From Lewinella cohaerens DSM 23179 (GTDB lineage: Bacteria > Bacteroidota > Bacteroidia > Chitinophagales > Saprospiraceae): a stretch of 51,970 nucleotides of DNA. Within the stretch, counting starts at the first letter, position 1, and each line of letters opens with the position of its first letter. Location: positions 249,077 through 301,046 of the forward strand of contig NZ_KB903554.1 of the NCBI RefSeq assembly GCF_000379805.1. The letters run 5' to 3'. The translations under genes were made by a program, and so were the position numbers. Shown here piece after piece: positions 24,729-32,460 of the stretch. Under the pieces are notes generated by a model that was given only the letters and a program-made list of their open reading frames with translations, was not told the origin of the DNA and did no database searches.

Positions 24729-25328
24729 TCACTTCCCCCTCGTAGGGCTGTGGCGAATTTGATCGCTGGTGAAAGTCTGGCCGGAAGTGGTATTGTCTTG
24801 TTCGATCAGTGGTACTCGCCAAGATGGGCAAAATGGGCCTAGATGTTTTCCAAAATCTTCATCATGCCCAAGCTTGATGGCGAGATAGCTGCTATCTCCT
24901 TTGGCTAGCTTAAAGTCCTCTATTCTCATCGAATGCATGCCGAGGTAGGCAAATTCCAGGGTATAAGTTAAGCTGTCCTGGATTTGCTTGAACTGATAAT
25001 AAAAGTGACCATCAAAATCGGTTTCTGTGCCTCCCACCAAACGGTCGTTTTGGTATACAGCTATCGTTCCGAAGAGAACGGGATCATCGGTTTCTAGCTC
25101 TGTCACTAAGCCTGATAAAATAACTTGATTAGTATCCGCTGCTGAGGAGATAGTATTTATTTCCTGAACAAGAGAGGTACTAATGGCTTGTTTATCTACT
25201 ACTCTGGAATAGATTTCGCAACTAGAAAGAAACATCAGGAGTATCAGCCAAAGATAAAGTGGCGTAAGCTTTTGTTGCTGAAAAAAATTAAGCGTGGAAT
25301 AAGTTCTAAACATAGGTTCGTTTTTCAT
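24729..25328 (-). CDS. CarboxypepD_reg-like lipoprotein with a plug-like tail
   Basis: This 199-residue protein has an N-terminal hydrophobic segment ending in FLSSC (Cys36), a lipoprotein-type signal preceded by a long polar start; a shorter start at Met6 (position 25313) is equally possible. Residues ~68-150 look like a carboxypeptidase-regulatory-like beta-sandwich (VILSGLVTELETDDPVLFGT, GTETDFDGHFYYQF). The C terminus, GQTFTSDQIRHSPTRGK, resembles the beginning of a TonB-dependent receptor plug (typically 'I..LPTRN'), where a full receptor would continue for about 700 residues. The gene stops there. It may be a shortened receptor or a small independent family. The neighbouring sequence shows no receptor remnant. 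Function unknown. Confidence 0.6.
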   Translation of the reverse strand: MKNEPMFRTYSTLNFFQQQKLTPLYLWLILLMFLSSCEIYSRVVDKQAISTSLVQEINTISSAADTNQVILSGLVTELETDDPVLFGTIAVYQNDRLVGGTETDFDGHFYYQFKQIQDSLTYTLEFAYLGMHSMRIEDFKLAKGDSSYLAIKLGHDEDFGKHLGPFCPSWRVPLIEQDNTTSGQTFTSDQIRHSPTRGK

Positions 25329-25460
25329 GCGAAAGGCAAAAGCAACTGATCTACTGGAAAGTTAAGGGTATTGCGTCGTTTGATCTTTAGAAACTGGCTC
25401 AGTGCGGCGGACCAATGTGTAAAGCCCGGTAGATACTGTTTAAGTTAAGGCTAGTTCCGT

Positions 25461-25600
25461 GCGCAGGCCAGCAGGCCGGAGCACGCCGCACGAAGGAGGA
25501 GGACGAGGGATAGTAACTGCTACGTAGGGCAGGGTTTCAGACCCTGCATGAAGGAGCAGTGGATAGCCCGGTGCCGAGGCACAAAGGCATGGCCCAAAAT
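25461..25600 (-). repeat. Dispersed 3'-end structured repeat, copy B
   Basis: The segment contains AGGGATAGTAACTGCTACG, the hairpin GCAGGGT-ttcag-ACCCTGC (25529-25547) and AAGGCATGGCCCAAAA near its end. All three are shared in order with copy A (4900-5040). GCAGGCCAGCAGGCCGGAGC at its left part corresponds to CTACGGCCTGCCGGCC in copy C. On the minus strand it begins about 15 bases after the stop of the MATE gene. The rest of the gap (25329-25460) shows nothing. Confidence 0.6.
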
Positions 25601-25614
25601 GAAATAGCTTATAC

Positions 25615-26949
25615 TTACAACTTGCCGTGCCAACGCCGGGAATACAGGTACCATAAAGACCAAAGGCCGACAATGAGCCAGTAGAAGATTTCTACCGCCC
25701 AGGCCCAAGCTAAGCTGGTTTGGAAATACTCGACGAGGATGTAGATGTAGGCGAGGTAGAATACGATGCCGTAGGTTTGGATTTTGAGGGCATAAGCAGA
25801 GGCTCCTACACCTGAAACACCGCTAAAGACGACACTCCCCAAGGAAAATACAAATAATGTGCCGGCCAAAACGTAGAAGACCGGTATCGCTTTTTGAATA
25901 AGCGGGATTCCTTCCTCACCCAAAAATGGCGTCAGAACGGAGTAGGGAAACATTAGAAAAGGAATCGTTATTGACATGGTAACCATTAGCGAAAATATTC
26001 CTGTTTTCCAGACAATAGGAATAACTGCTTGGCGCTTTTTGTGGCCGATAAACCCACCTACCAAAGTGCCCACTCCTGCTGAAAAACCCCAGGTGGGAAT
26101 GGAGAGCACGAGGTAAACCATTTGTGCCAGGATAGTTATTGCCAAGGCTTCTTCGCCCAGGTTTTCAATGATGGCCATAAATAAAAACCAGCTGCCCAAA
26201 CCAATAAGTGGTTGAGCGACGAGGGGAATGGATATTTTATATTGTTCCTTGATGAGCGCCCAATCGATCTGCGGCCAGCGGAAGATTTGGTATCTACGAT
26301 TTTCCTTGTCGTAAATCATATACAAGACAAAGGCCACAAAAGCGGCAACTTCGGCCAAGGTAGAGGCTAGTCCTGCTCCTGCAATACCCATTTTGGGGAA
26401 ACCCCAATACCCAAAAATCAATACATAATCCAGTACAATATTTACGATAGCCAACAAGATTGTATCGTAAATCAGGAATTTTGGCCGAGCAATACCCGTA
26501 TAAAGCGAAATAAGCGCTACGCCCGTGTAAGAAAAGAAGACCCCCCACTTGCGGGTATGGACATATTCGAGGCTTTTGGAAAATACCACTTCAGAATCGA
26601 CAAGAAGATCAAAGAGGTAATAGCAACCGTAAGTCATGAAGAGAAAGAGAAACACCGATAGAAACAACTCGAACATGAAAACCGAGTGAAAGGTGCGTCC
26701 TGCTTCTACATCCTGACGGGCACCAGCACTGCGGGCGATCAGGATTTGGCCACCACGACTGAAGCCAAAACCAATGGCAGCGACAATAAGGTAGAAGACA
26801 CTCACAAAGCCAATACTGGCAAAATCGTCTACCCCCAGGTAGAACAGAAAAATCCTATCCGTCAGGGTTATTATATTCTGAGCAGCACTCCCAATCATGA
26901 TGGGAGCAGAGATCGTTAATATTTGCTTATATGTAGTCCGGAGGCGCAT
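25615..26949 (-). CDS. MATE-family multidrug/toxic-compound exporter
   Basis: This 444-residue integral membrane protein has about 12 hydrophobic segments in two halves, the MATE topology. The start MRLRTTYKQILTISAPIMIGSAAQNI matches the first helix of the family, and LTDRIFLFYLGVDDFASIGF and the second-half GFSAGVGTLVGGFIGHKKR occur at the expected positions. MATE proteins export cationic drugs or metabolites using Na+ or H+ gradients. Length is normal. A TACCTTTG box lies only five bases before the ATG (26955-26962), so the mRNA may have almost no leader. The 3' end carries a structured repeat. Substrate unknown. Confidence 0.9.
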   Translation of the reverse strand: MRLRTTYKQILTISAPIMIGSAAQNIITLTDRIFLFYLGVDDFASIGFVSVFYLIVAAIGFGFSRGGQILIARSAGARQDVEAGRTFHSVFMFELFLSVFLFLFMTYGCYYLFDLLVDSEVVFSKSLEYVHTRKWGVFFSYTGVALISLYTGIARPKFLIYDTILLAIVNIVLDYVLIFGYWGFPKMGIAGAGLASTLAEVAAFVAFVLYMIYDKENRRYQIFRWPQIDWALIKEQYKISIPLVAQPLIGLGSWFLFMAIIENLGEEALAITILAQMVYLVLSIPTWGFSAGVGTLVGGFIGHKKRQAVIPIVWKTGIFSLMVTMSITIPFLMFPYSVLTPFLGEEGIPLIQKAIPVFYVLAGTLFVFSLGSVVFSGVSGVGASAYALKIQTYGIVFYLAYIYILVEYFQTSLAWAWAVEIFYWLIVGLWSLWYLYSRRWHGKL

Positions 26950-26954
26950 CGGCG

Positions 26955-26962
26955 CAAAGGTA
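26955..26962 (-). promoter_or_regulatory. -7 box directly before the MATE start codon
   Basis: On the minus strand the sequence reads TACCTTTG, an exact TAnnTTTG, ending five bases before the ATG. Transcription would begin at or near the start codon, so a leaderless or nearly leaderless message is predicted. No TTTG is seen at the -33 distance. Confidence 0.4.
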
Positions 26963-27153
26963 ACTTTAGGATTTCATAGTGAGGGTTAAAAAAAATCTTT
27001 TTTAGATGAGTCTACTAATAAAACCGAGCAATGTGCTGCAAAAAGGTGGAGCTTTGCAGCTTTTCCCCTCTTCTTATGCCAAGTGAGTCATTAAGAGATT
27101 AACTTTAGTAAACCTAAAGAAGTCCCCATTATTCAACTTACCATCAAAAAACT

Positions 27154-29313
27154 ATGTTAATGAGATTGATTTTCCTATTTAGCGGCTTAATGCTATTATT
27201 AACCGCTTGCCAACCCGAAGCAAAAATGACGGACAACAAAGAATCAGTCATGTATCAAAAGATGGATATTGTAGCCCCTGTAGCTACTAAAATCCCGAAA
27301 GAACTGACTATTCATGGTGATACGCGCACCGATGATTACTACTGGCTAAATGAACGAGAGAACCCCGAGGTAATCTCGTTTTTGAATGCAGAAAACACCT
27401 ACAAGGACGAGATGATGTCTCATACGAAGGACTTTCAGGATAAGCTCTTCGAAGAAATGAAAGGCCGCATCAAGGAAGATGATCAGTCAGTACCTTATAA
27501 AGACAATGGTTACTTCTACCTCACCAGCTATAAGGAAGGGCAAGAATACCCCGTTTACTCCCGCAAGAAAGGTACGCTGGAAGCCGAGGAAGAGATCATG
27601 CTCAACGTCAATGAGCTGGCCAAGGACTTTAGCTACTTCAACGTGGGCAGCCGCTCGGTAAGCCCTAACAATGAGCTACTCGCCTATGGAGAGGACACCC
27701 TCAGTCGACGGATATACACCATCCGCTTCAAGAACCTCAAGACGGGTGAAATGATCGAGGATCGGATACCCAACACCACTGGTGGGGCCGTCTGGGCCAA
27801 TGACAATCAGCACGTTTTTTATGCGGTGAAGGACGAAACACTTCGCCCGGTGAAAATTTTCCGTCACCGCCTGGGGACTCCTAGTACAGATGATGTACTG
27901 ATTTATGAAGAGCAGGATGATACCTTCTCGGCTTTTGTGTACAAATCCAAATCCAAGAAATACATCATTATTGGTGCTTACCAAACGCTGAGCCAAGAAT
28001 ACCAGGTGTTGGACGCCGACAATCCTACGGGAGAATTCCGGATGATTCAGCCTCGTGAGCGTGGCCTGGAGTATGGTATCGCTCACTTTGGCGACAAGTT
28101 CTACATTCGTACCAATATGGATGCGCTGAATTTCCGCCTGATGTCTACGCCCGAAAATGCGACGACAAAGGACAATTGGGAAGAAGTTATTCCTCACCGT
28201 AAAGATGTGTTGCTGGAAGGAATGGATATTTTCCAGGATTACCTGGTGTTGAGTGAGCGTAAAAATGGTATCACTCAGCTACGTATTCGCCCCTGGGAAG
28301 GCAAAGAGCATTACATCGACTTTGGAGAGGATGCTTACATGGCTTATACCAGCACAAATCCTGAGTTTGACACCGAGGTACTACGTATTGGCTACCAGTC
28401 GATGACAACGCCGGCTACGACCTACGATTACAATATGAAAACCAAAGGTATGGAGCTGCTTAAGCAGCAGGAAGTGCTGGGTGGTTTTAATTCGGCGGAT
28501 TATGTTTCCGAACGCCTCTACGCCAAAGCTCGCGATGGCGTAACCGTTCCTATTAGCATTGTTTACCACAAAGACTTCAAGAAAGACGGTACCCAACCAC
28601 TGCTGCTTTATGCGTATGGTTCTTACGGTTACAGTATGGACCCTTCTTTTAGCTCTGCACGTCTGAGTTTATTGAATCGAGGCTTTGCCTTTGCGATTGC
28701 TCACATTCGGGGCGGAGAAGAGATGGGTCGCCACTGGTACGAGGACGGTAAATTACTAAACAAGAAAAACACTTTCAACGACTTTATTGATTGTGGTGAA
28801 TTCCTTGTTGCCGAAAAATATGCCGCCAAAGATCAGCTCTACGCTCAAGGTGGTAGTGCCGGAGGCTTGCTGATGGGTGCCGTGATGAATATGCGCCCTG
28901 ATCTATGGAAAGGCGTAGTAGCTGCGGTACCTTTTGTAGATGTCATTACCACCATGCTGGATGAAAGTATTCCACTAACAACTGGCGAGTACGACGAGTG
29001 GGGCAACCCCAACGAAAAGGAATATTACGACTACATTCTCTCCTATTCTCCCTATGATCAAGTAGAAGCCAAAGATTATCCAGCTACGCTGGTGACTACA
29101 GGCCTACATGATTCGCAAGTACAGTACTGGGAACCCGCAAAATGGGTCGCCAAACTACGAGAAATGAAGACAGATAAAAACCCCTTACTCTTGCATACCA
29201 ATATGGATGCTGGCCACGGTGGTGCTTCTGGGCGTTTTGCTCGTCTTAAAGAAGTAGCTCTGCAATATTCCTTCTTCCTCGATTTGGCAGGGAAGAATGA
29301 GGTGAAGGGGTAA
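27154..29313 (+). CDS. ptrB: Oligopeptidase B-like S9A serine peptidase, lipoprotein
   Basis: This 719-residue protein starts with a lipoprotein signal (IFLFSGLMLLLTAC, Cys19); the second ATG at 27160 is an alternative start. Residues ~45-70 (PKELTIHGDTRTDDYYWLNE) are the hallmark N-terminal motif of prolyl-oligopeptidase-type S9A enzymes, followed by a seven-bladed propeller. The catalytic alpha/beta-hydrolase domain follows from ~480. GGSAGG contains Ser568, GLHDSQV contains Asp653 and AGHGGASGR contains His688. This is the oligopeptidase B pattern, which cuts short peptides after basic residues; the lipoprotein signal makes it a periplasmic or outer-membrane enzyme. All three catalytic residues are present and length is typical. 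No partner genes nearby. Confidence 0.88.
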   Translation: MLMRLIFLFSGLMLLLTACQPEAKMTDNKESVMYQKMDIVAPVATKIPKELTIHGDTRTDDYYWLNERENPEVISFLNAENTYKDEMMSHTKDFQDKLFEEMKGRIKEDDQSVPYKDNGYFYLTSYKEGQEYPVYSRKKGTLEAEEEIMLNVNELAKDFSYFNVGSRSVSPNNELLAYGEDTLSRRIYTIRFKNLKTGEMIEDRIPNTTGGAVWANDNQHVFYAVKDETLRPVKIFRHRLGTPSTDDVLIYEEQDDTFSAFVYKSKSKKYIIIGAYQTLSQEYQVLDADNPTGEFRMIQPRERGLEYGIAHFGDKFYIRTNMDALNFRLMSTPENATTKDNWEEVIPHRKDVLLEGMDIFQDYLVLSERKNGITQLRIRPWEGKEHYIDFGEDAYMAYTSTNPEFDTEVLRIGYQSMTTPATTYDYNMKTKGMELLKQQEVLGGFNSADYVSERLYAKARDGVTVPISIVYHKDFKKDGTQPLLLYAYGSYGYSMDPSFSSARLSLLNRGFAFAIAHIRGGEEMGRHWYEDGKLLNKKNTFNDFIDCGEFLVAEKYAAKDQLYAQGGSAGGLLMGAVMNMRPDLWKGVVAAVPFVDVITTMLDESIPLTTGEYDEWGNPNEKEYYDYILSYSPYDQVEAKDYPATLVTTGLHDSQVQYWEPAKWVAKLREMKTDKNPLLLHTNMDAGHGGASGRFARLKEVALQYSFFLDLAGKNEVKG

Positions 29314-29328
29314 TAGGGGGCGGGTTTC

Positions 29329-29501
29329 GTGCGGGGTGCGGGGTGCGAACTTTTACACCTTTACACTTTTCCAACCTTTACATCTTTTGGGTGCGAGGTG
29401 CGACTTTTCGTGCGGGGTGCGAGGTGCGAACTTTTACACCTTTACACCTTTACACCTTTTGGGTACTGGGTACTGGGTACTGGGTACTGGGTACTGGGTA
29501 C
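29329..29501. repeat. Arrays of 7- and 8-bp tandem repeats
   Basis: The stretch after the oligopeptidase gene is a series of short arrays: GTGCGGG/GTGCGAG units, TTTACACC units (29439-29456) and finally GGGTACT repeated five full times plus GGGTAC (29461-29501). The same GTGCGG and TTACAC words appear at 24590-24690. The last array is exact, so it may vary in copy number between strains. There is no gene here. Confidence 0.7.
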
Positions 29502-29507
29502 AAACCT

Positions 29508-29555
29508 AAAAATAATCCCCCGTTTGGTAGATTCACCAAATGGGGGATTATTTTT
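29508..29555. terminator. Bidirectional terminator between convergent genes
   Basis: AAAAATAATCCCCC then TTTGGT, and on the other side ACCAAA then GGGGGATTATTTTT, form a 21-bp stem with one mismatch and a six-base loop, flanked by A and T runs on the correct sides for both strands. It lies between the oligopeptidase and YceI genes. Confidence 0.85.
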
Positions 29556-29578
29556 AATACAAAGTACTTAATACCTTC

Positions 29579-30163
29579 CTAGTTCAATACCAAGCGAATA
29601 CTCAAGTCAAATTCGTCGTAGATAGTATTGTCGCCAAGGTTATCGAAGAAGCTTCCAGAACCGTAGCGAATATCGAAATCAGAACGGTCGATCTGTACAT
29701 CGCCAGTAGCTACTTGCTGCCCGCCTTCTTCTCCAATATTTACATTGAAACGAATAGGCTTGGTCGTTTCCTTGATCTTCAAATCGCCTGTGATCTTATA
29801 AGCACCAGGCGTACCACGGCTTACTACACTGGTAATATTAAAATTGGCCGTTGGGTATTTGTCTACACCAAAGAAGTCGGCTGACTTCAGGTGGCCTTCT
29901 AACTTACCTTTGTACTCTCCTTCCAAATCTGTACAATTAATGGTCTTCATATCAATCGTAAAAGAACCACCCACCAATTGGCCATCCTGCATTTGCAAAT
30001 CGCCAGTATTAATTTTTATCGTTCCTGTATGGGAGCCCAAGACCTTGTACCCCTTCCAGGTAATAACAGAAGTATTAGTGTCTACTCCTACTGTTTCTAC
30101 AGGACTAGTAAATGCTAAAGTCAAAGCTGCCAAAGCCAAGAAAAGGATGCTGAAATTTTTCAT
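29579..30163 (-). CDS. YceI-family lipocalin-like protein
   Basis: This 194-residue secreted protein has a signal peptide (MKNFSILFLALAALTLAFTS). The mature sequence follows the YceI pattern: VDTNTSVITWKGYKVLGSHT, GSFTIDMKTINCTDLEGEYK, HLKSADFFGVDKYPTANFNI and DLKIKETTKPIRFNVNIGEE. This family forms a barrel that binds polyisoprenoid-like lipids in the periplasm. Length is normal. The upstream region (30164-30370) holds a small palindromic site and no gene. Why the cell needs it is not visible from context; the neighbour on the other side is an AraC regulator reading away from it. Confidence 0.9.
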   Translation of the reverse strand: MKNFSILFLALAALTLAFTSPVETVGVDTNTSVITWKGYKVLGSHTGTIKINTGDLQMQDGQLVGGSFTIDMKTINCTDLEGEYKGKLEGHLKSADFFGVDKYPTANFNITSVVSRGTPGAYKITGDLKIKETTKPIRFNVNIGEEGGQQVATGDVQIDRSDFDIRYGSGSFFDNLGDNTIYDEFDLSIRLVLN

Positions 30164-30191
30164 AATCGTGTTTTTTAAAGTGATTTTGATT

Positions 30192-30216
30192 ACAATTGTT
30201 TATACAATAAATGTAT
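30192..30216. promoter_or_regulatory. Palindromic site upstream of the YceI gene
   Basis: TTGT-N4-ACAA (30196-30207) and ATACA-N5-TGTAT (30202-30216) overlap, with ACAATTGT at 30192-30199. Such TTGT/ACAA palindromes are typical of MarR/OhrR-type operators. It sits 30-50 bases from the YceI start and overlaps a TACATTTA -7-like box on the minus strand. Speculative. Confidence 0.3.
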
Positions 30217-30370
30217 GTACACTAATTAAAGTTGAATGCAACTACTCTTTTTTTCAAAAAAAGTCTTTTTTTAACACTTCCCGGGATTAGAACTATCTAC
30301 CTGCTCACCATATTAGATTACTGTTATTGCTTACCTTTATAACAATTTAAACACCTTCCCTCAGTGCCAT

Positions 30371-31228
30371 ATGACACGTGACATCGTCAATATCAATGAC
30401 TACATAATTCTGGTAGAAGAATCTCATGCTCAACAAACAACCATTGATGCCTGCGTTTTTGATGAACCCTTGATCGCAGTTGCTTTTTATGGAGAAGGTG
30501 ACGTTGACCTAACGGTTAAGTACGGTGATACTCAAAAAGATTACCAACACACCAAAGGACTAGCACTTTCCTTCTATGCTGATGATCATGTTCAATTTAT
30601 CCATACTATTTCGGCCCTAAAGTCGCTACAGTGTATTGTCGTTGCGACCTCTATTAGCAATTTGCAGGCCTTACCAAATCATGAAGGAGAGTTGTTTACT
30701 CAATTGCTTCACGAACTTGTTCATCCCAGTGACCATTTTGTTGAAGGGCCTAATTTTTTCATGTCGCCTGCTATGTTGGGTATTCTAGATCAGGTTTTTA
30801 ACAATAGCTACGAAGGAAAAACGAAAATGATGTTCTTTCGTAGTCAAATGACGGCCCTATTAGCTCATTTCTTTGGCCATCTGGCAAGTACAAAAACAAG
30901 CACCATTAAAGCTCAGGAGCGAGAGAAACTCTATGAAGCCAAAGAGATATTATCGAATAATTTAGAGGCTCCACCTTCTCTTTCTGAATTATCCAAACAA
31001 ATTGGCCTCAATAGTTTCAAGCTAAAAAAGAATTTCAAAGCCCTGTTCGGAGTGCCCGTTTTCAAATACCTGCAAAATGAACGCCTTACAAAAGCTCATC
31101 ACCTTTTGAGTAACGAGGATTTGAGTGTTCAAGAAGTTGCATGGGATGTAGGGTATGATAGTCTTAGCTCTTTCTCTAATGCTTTCGCTAAAAAATTTGG
31201 GTATCGACCTAGTGAAATAAGAAAATAG
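30371..31228 (+). CDS. AraC-family transcriptional regulator
   Basis: This 285-residue protein has an N-terminal ligand-sensing or dimerisation domain of unassigned type and a C-terminal AraC DNA-binding domain (from ~190). The first helix-turn-helix is LSELSKQIGLNSFKLKKNFK, and the second is VQEVAWDVGYDSLSSFSNAF, followed by AKKFGYRPSEIRK, the standard end of the family. It is followed by a CxxCH protein and a DUF1772 protein on the same strand. A pair of 14-bp direct repeats 21 bp apart lies just upstream of those genes (31265-31299), in the arrangement AraC-type dimers use, so it probably regulates them. The inducer is unknown. Confidence 0.9.
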   Translation: MTRDIVNINDYIILVEESHAQQTTIDACVFDEPLIAVAFYGEGDVDLTVKYGDTQKDYQHTKGLALSFYADDHVQFIHTISALKSLQCIVVATSISNLQALPNHEGELFTQLLHELVHPSDHFVEGPNFFMSPAMLGILDQVFNNSYEGKTKMMFFRSQMTALLAHFFGHLASTKTSTIKAQEREKLYEAKEILSNNLEAPPSLSELSKQIGLNSFKLKKNFKALFGVPVFKYLQNERLTKAHHLLSNEDLSVQEVAWDVGYDSLSSFSNAFAKKFGYRPSEIRK

Positions 31229-31264
31229 CCTACTTGATAAAATCAATAGCTACTTCTCCTATTT

Positions 31265-31299
31265 TATCCCTTTCGAACAAATAACTATCCTTTTCGAAC
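31265..31299 (+). promoter_or_regulatory. Direct-repeat operator candidate for the AraC regulator
   Basis: TATCCCTTTCGAAC (31265-31278) and TATCCTTTTCGAAC (31286-31299) differ at one base and start 21 bases apart, two helical turns, which is the spacing of AraC-type half sites. They lie just upstream of a partial -7 box, CAGCTTTG (31323-31330), and 60 bases before the CxxCH gene. The position suits an activator bound next to the -33 region. Confidence 0.5.
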
Positions 31300-31358
31300 T
31301 AGTCAAATGAGGCAAGTAACCGCAGCTTTGTAGTATCAATTTACGAATACAGAGCACG

Positions 31359-31721
31359 ATGAAAATCCTCCTTCTCAACGGCCTTAGACTATTGGCTGTT
31401 TTTGCTTTTTGCACGGCACTTCCTACTTCCAGTTTACCTAAAGACTCCTCTTTAGACTTGCAGGAAAAAGCCTCCTCAGGTCAAAGCGACCTCAAGCAGG
31501 TTGCATTTGAGATTCTCGACATTAAATGTAACCATTGTCATCTCAAACAGAACCCTCGCCGGGTCTTCACACCATATAACATGGAATCGTTTGCATCCAA
31601 TATCTATCAACAGGTAGTGATAAAAAAGCGAATGCCCAAGGGTAGAAAAACCAAGTTAACGGCCGAAGAATACAACAGCCTTGAAGCATGGCTAATCACT
31701 CAAATTTCTAAAAACAATTAA
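31359..31721 (+). CDS. Small exported protein with a CxxCH haem-binding motif
   Basis: This 120-residue protein has a signal peptide (MKILLLNGLRLLAVFAFCTA). The motif C57-N-H-C60-H61 fits covalent haem attachment as in c-type cytochromes, and the following NPRRVFTPYNMESFASNIYQ with RMPKG matches haem-binding-domain proteins of the phylum. RMP may hold a distal Met ligand, though this is unclear. It lies two bases before the DUF1772 gene and downstream of the AraC operator site, so it is probably co-regulated. Expected location: periplasm. Redox partner unknown. Confidence 0.75.
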   Translation: MKILLLNGLRLLAVFAFCTALPTSSLPKDSSLDLQEKASSGQSDLKQVAFEILDIKCNHCHLKQNPRRVFTPYNMESFASNIYQQVVIKKRMPKGRKTKLTAEEYNSLEAWLITQISKNN

Positions 31722-31723
31722 TC

Positions 31724-32227
31724 ATGGAGTTATCCTATAAAGGAGTGCTACTATTAGTAACCATCCTGTTAACTGGCTTATCAGCGGGCCTATTTTATGC
31801 CTGGCAGGTATCTGTTATACCCGGGACAGAAAAAGTTTCTACCAGAAGCTACTTGGAAGTAATGCAGGCTATCAATCGGGCCATCCTAAACCCAGCCTTC
31901 TTTACCATATTTTTTGGCAGCCTGTTACTCCTCCTTCTCAGTAGCTACTACTTGTACCAAGCAAACGCAACTATGGCTTTCTATTTGATGCTGTTTGCTG
32001 CGCTTACTTACCTGGCAGGAACTTTTGGCGTGACGGTCTTCGGTAACGTCCCATTGAATGAAGAGCTAGACCTTATCCGCATCTCCATGCTGGATATTAC
32101 CGCAATGGAAGACATCAGGCACTCCTACGAAACAGCATGGAACCGTTGGCATATCATCAGAACAATATTTGCCGTATTGGCCTTTCTGCTTAGCCTTCTT
32201 GCAGGCTTTATTAGCAACCCACTTTAG
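31724..32227 (+). CDS. DUF1772 membrane protein
   Basis: This 167-residue protein has four hydrophobic segments (about 8-28, 53-72, 78-98, 143-162). VLLLVTILLTGLSAGLFYAW, LEVMQAINRAILNPAFFTIF and GTFGVTVFGNVPLNEELD are conserved DUF1772 features (anthrone-oxygenase-like). It starts two bases after the CxxCH gene. In many bacteria this family neighbours an NmrA-type NAD(P)-binding protein; the sequence right after its stop encodes the tail of exactly such a protein. Role unknown. Confidence 0.85.
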   Translation: MELSYKGVLLLVTILLTGLSAGLFYAWQVSVIPGTEKVSTRSYLEVMQAINRAILNPAFFTIFFGSLLLLLLSSYYLYQANATMAFYLMLFAALTYLAGTFGVTVFGNVPLNEELDLIRISMLDITAMEDIRHSYETAWNRWHIIRTIFAVLAFLLSLLAGFISNPL

Positions 32228-32228
32228 A

Positions 32229-32369
32229 TTTGGTAGCGAGAAAAACGCCCTGATAACGCACGATATTGAAAAAGTACTGGGCAGACAAGCCAAAGATTTT
32301 TCAACTTATGTACAAGAAACTGCTGCCACGGGCGTCTGGTCTTCAATTTCCCAAAACCAGCGTGCTTAA
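32229..32369 (+). pseudogene. C-terminal remnant of an NmrA/NAD(P)-binding protein
   Basis: Beginning one base after the DUF1772 stop, the frame reads FGSEKNALITHDIEKVLGRQ and AKDFSTYVQETAATGVW, then a stop at 32367. That is the usual ending of NmrA-like (SDR a5) proteins: 'D[IV]ERVLGRPPRDFADYV..HAA..W'. The rest of the gene (about 240 residues) is missing. It would have been the next gene of the operon. The only upstream ATG in frame lies inside the DUF1772 gene, so a functional protein is unlikely. Confidence 0.6.
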
Positions 32370-32382
32370 GTGTAAACCTAAA

Positions 32383-32438
32383 AGAGGCCCTCACAGCAGG
32401 TTATTAAATATATTCATTGACCTGTTGAGAACGCCTCT
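32383..32438. terminator. Bidirectional terminator between convergent genes
   Basis: AGAGGC (32383-32388) pairs with GCCTCT (32433-32438) and CAGCAGG (32394-32400) with CCTGTTG (32421-32427). CTTCTTTT follows on the right and CCTCTTTT on the minus strand. It lies between the NmrA remnant and glgA. Confidence 0.5.
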
Positions 32439-32460
32439 TCTTTTAAAGCAAAAGTGCTTT

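Noticed and set aside
29461-29501. CRISPR array
   Set aside because: The 7-bp units follow each other directly without spacers and there are no cas genes.
29329-29582. Two overlapping ~80-residue reading frames
   Set aside because: They are built from the GTGCGGG, TTTACACC and GGGTACT tandem arrays, so the peptides are repetitive and without protein character.
32169-32369. A 66-residue gene starting inside DUF1772
   Set aside because: Its first 20 residues are out-of-frame DUF1772 sequence; only the part after 32229 looks like protein, as an NmrA remnant.
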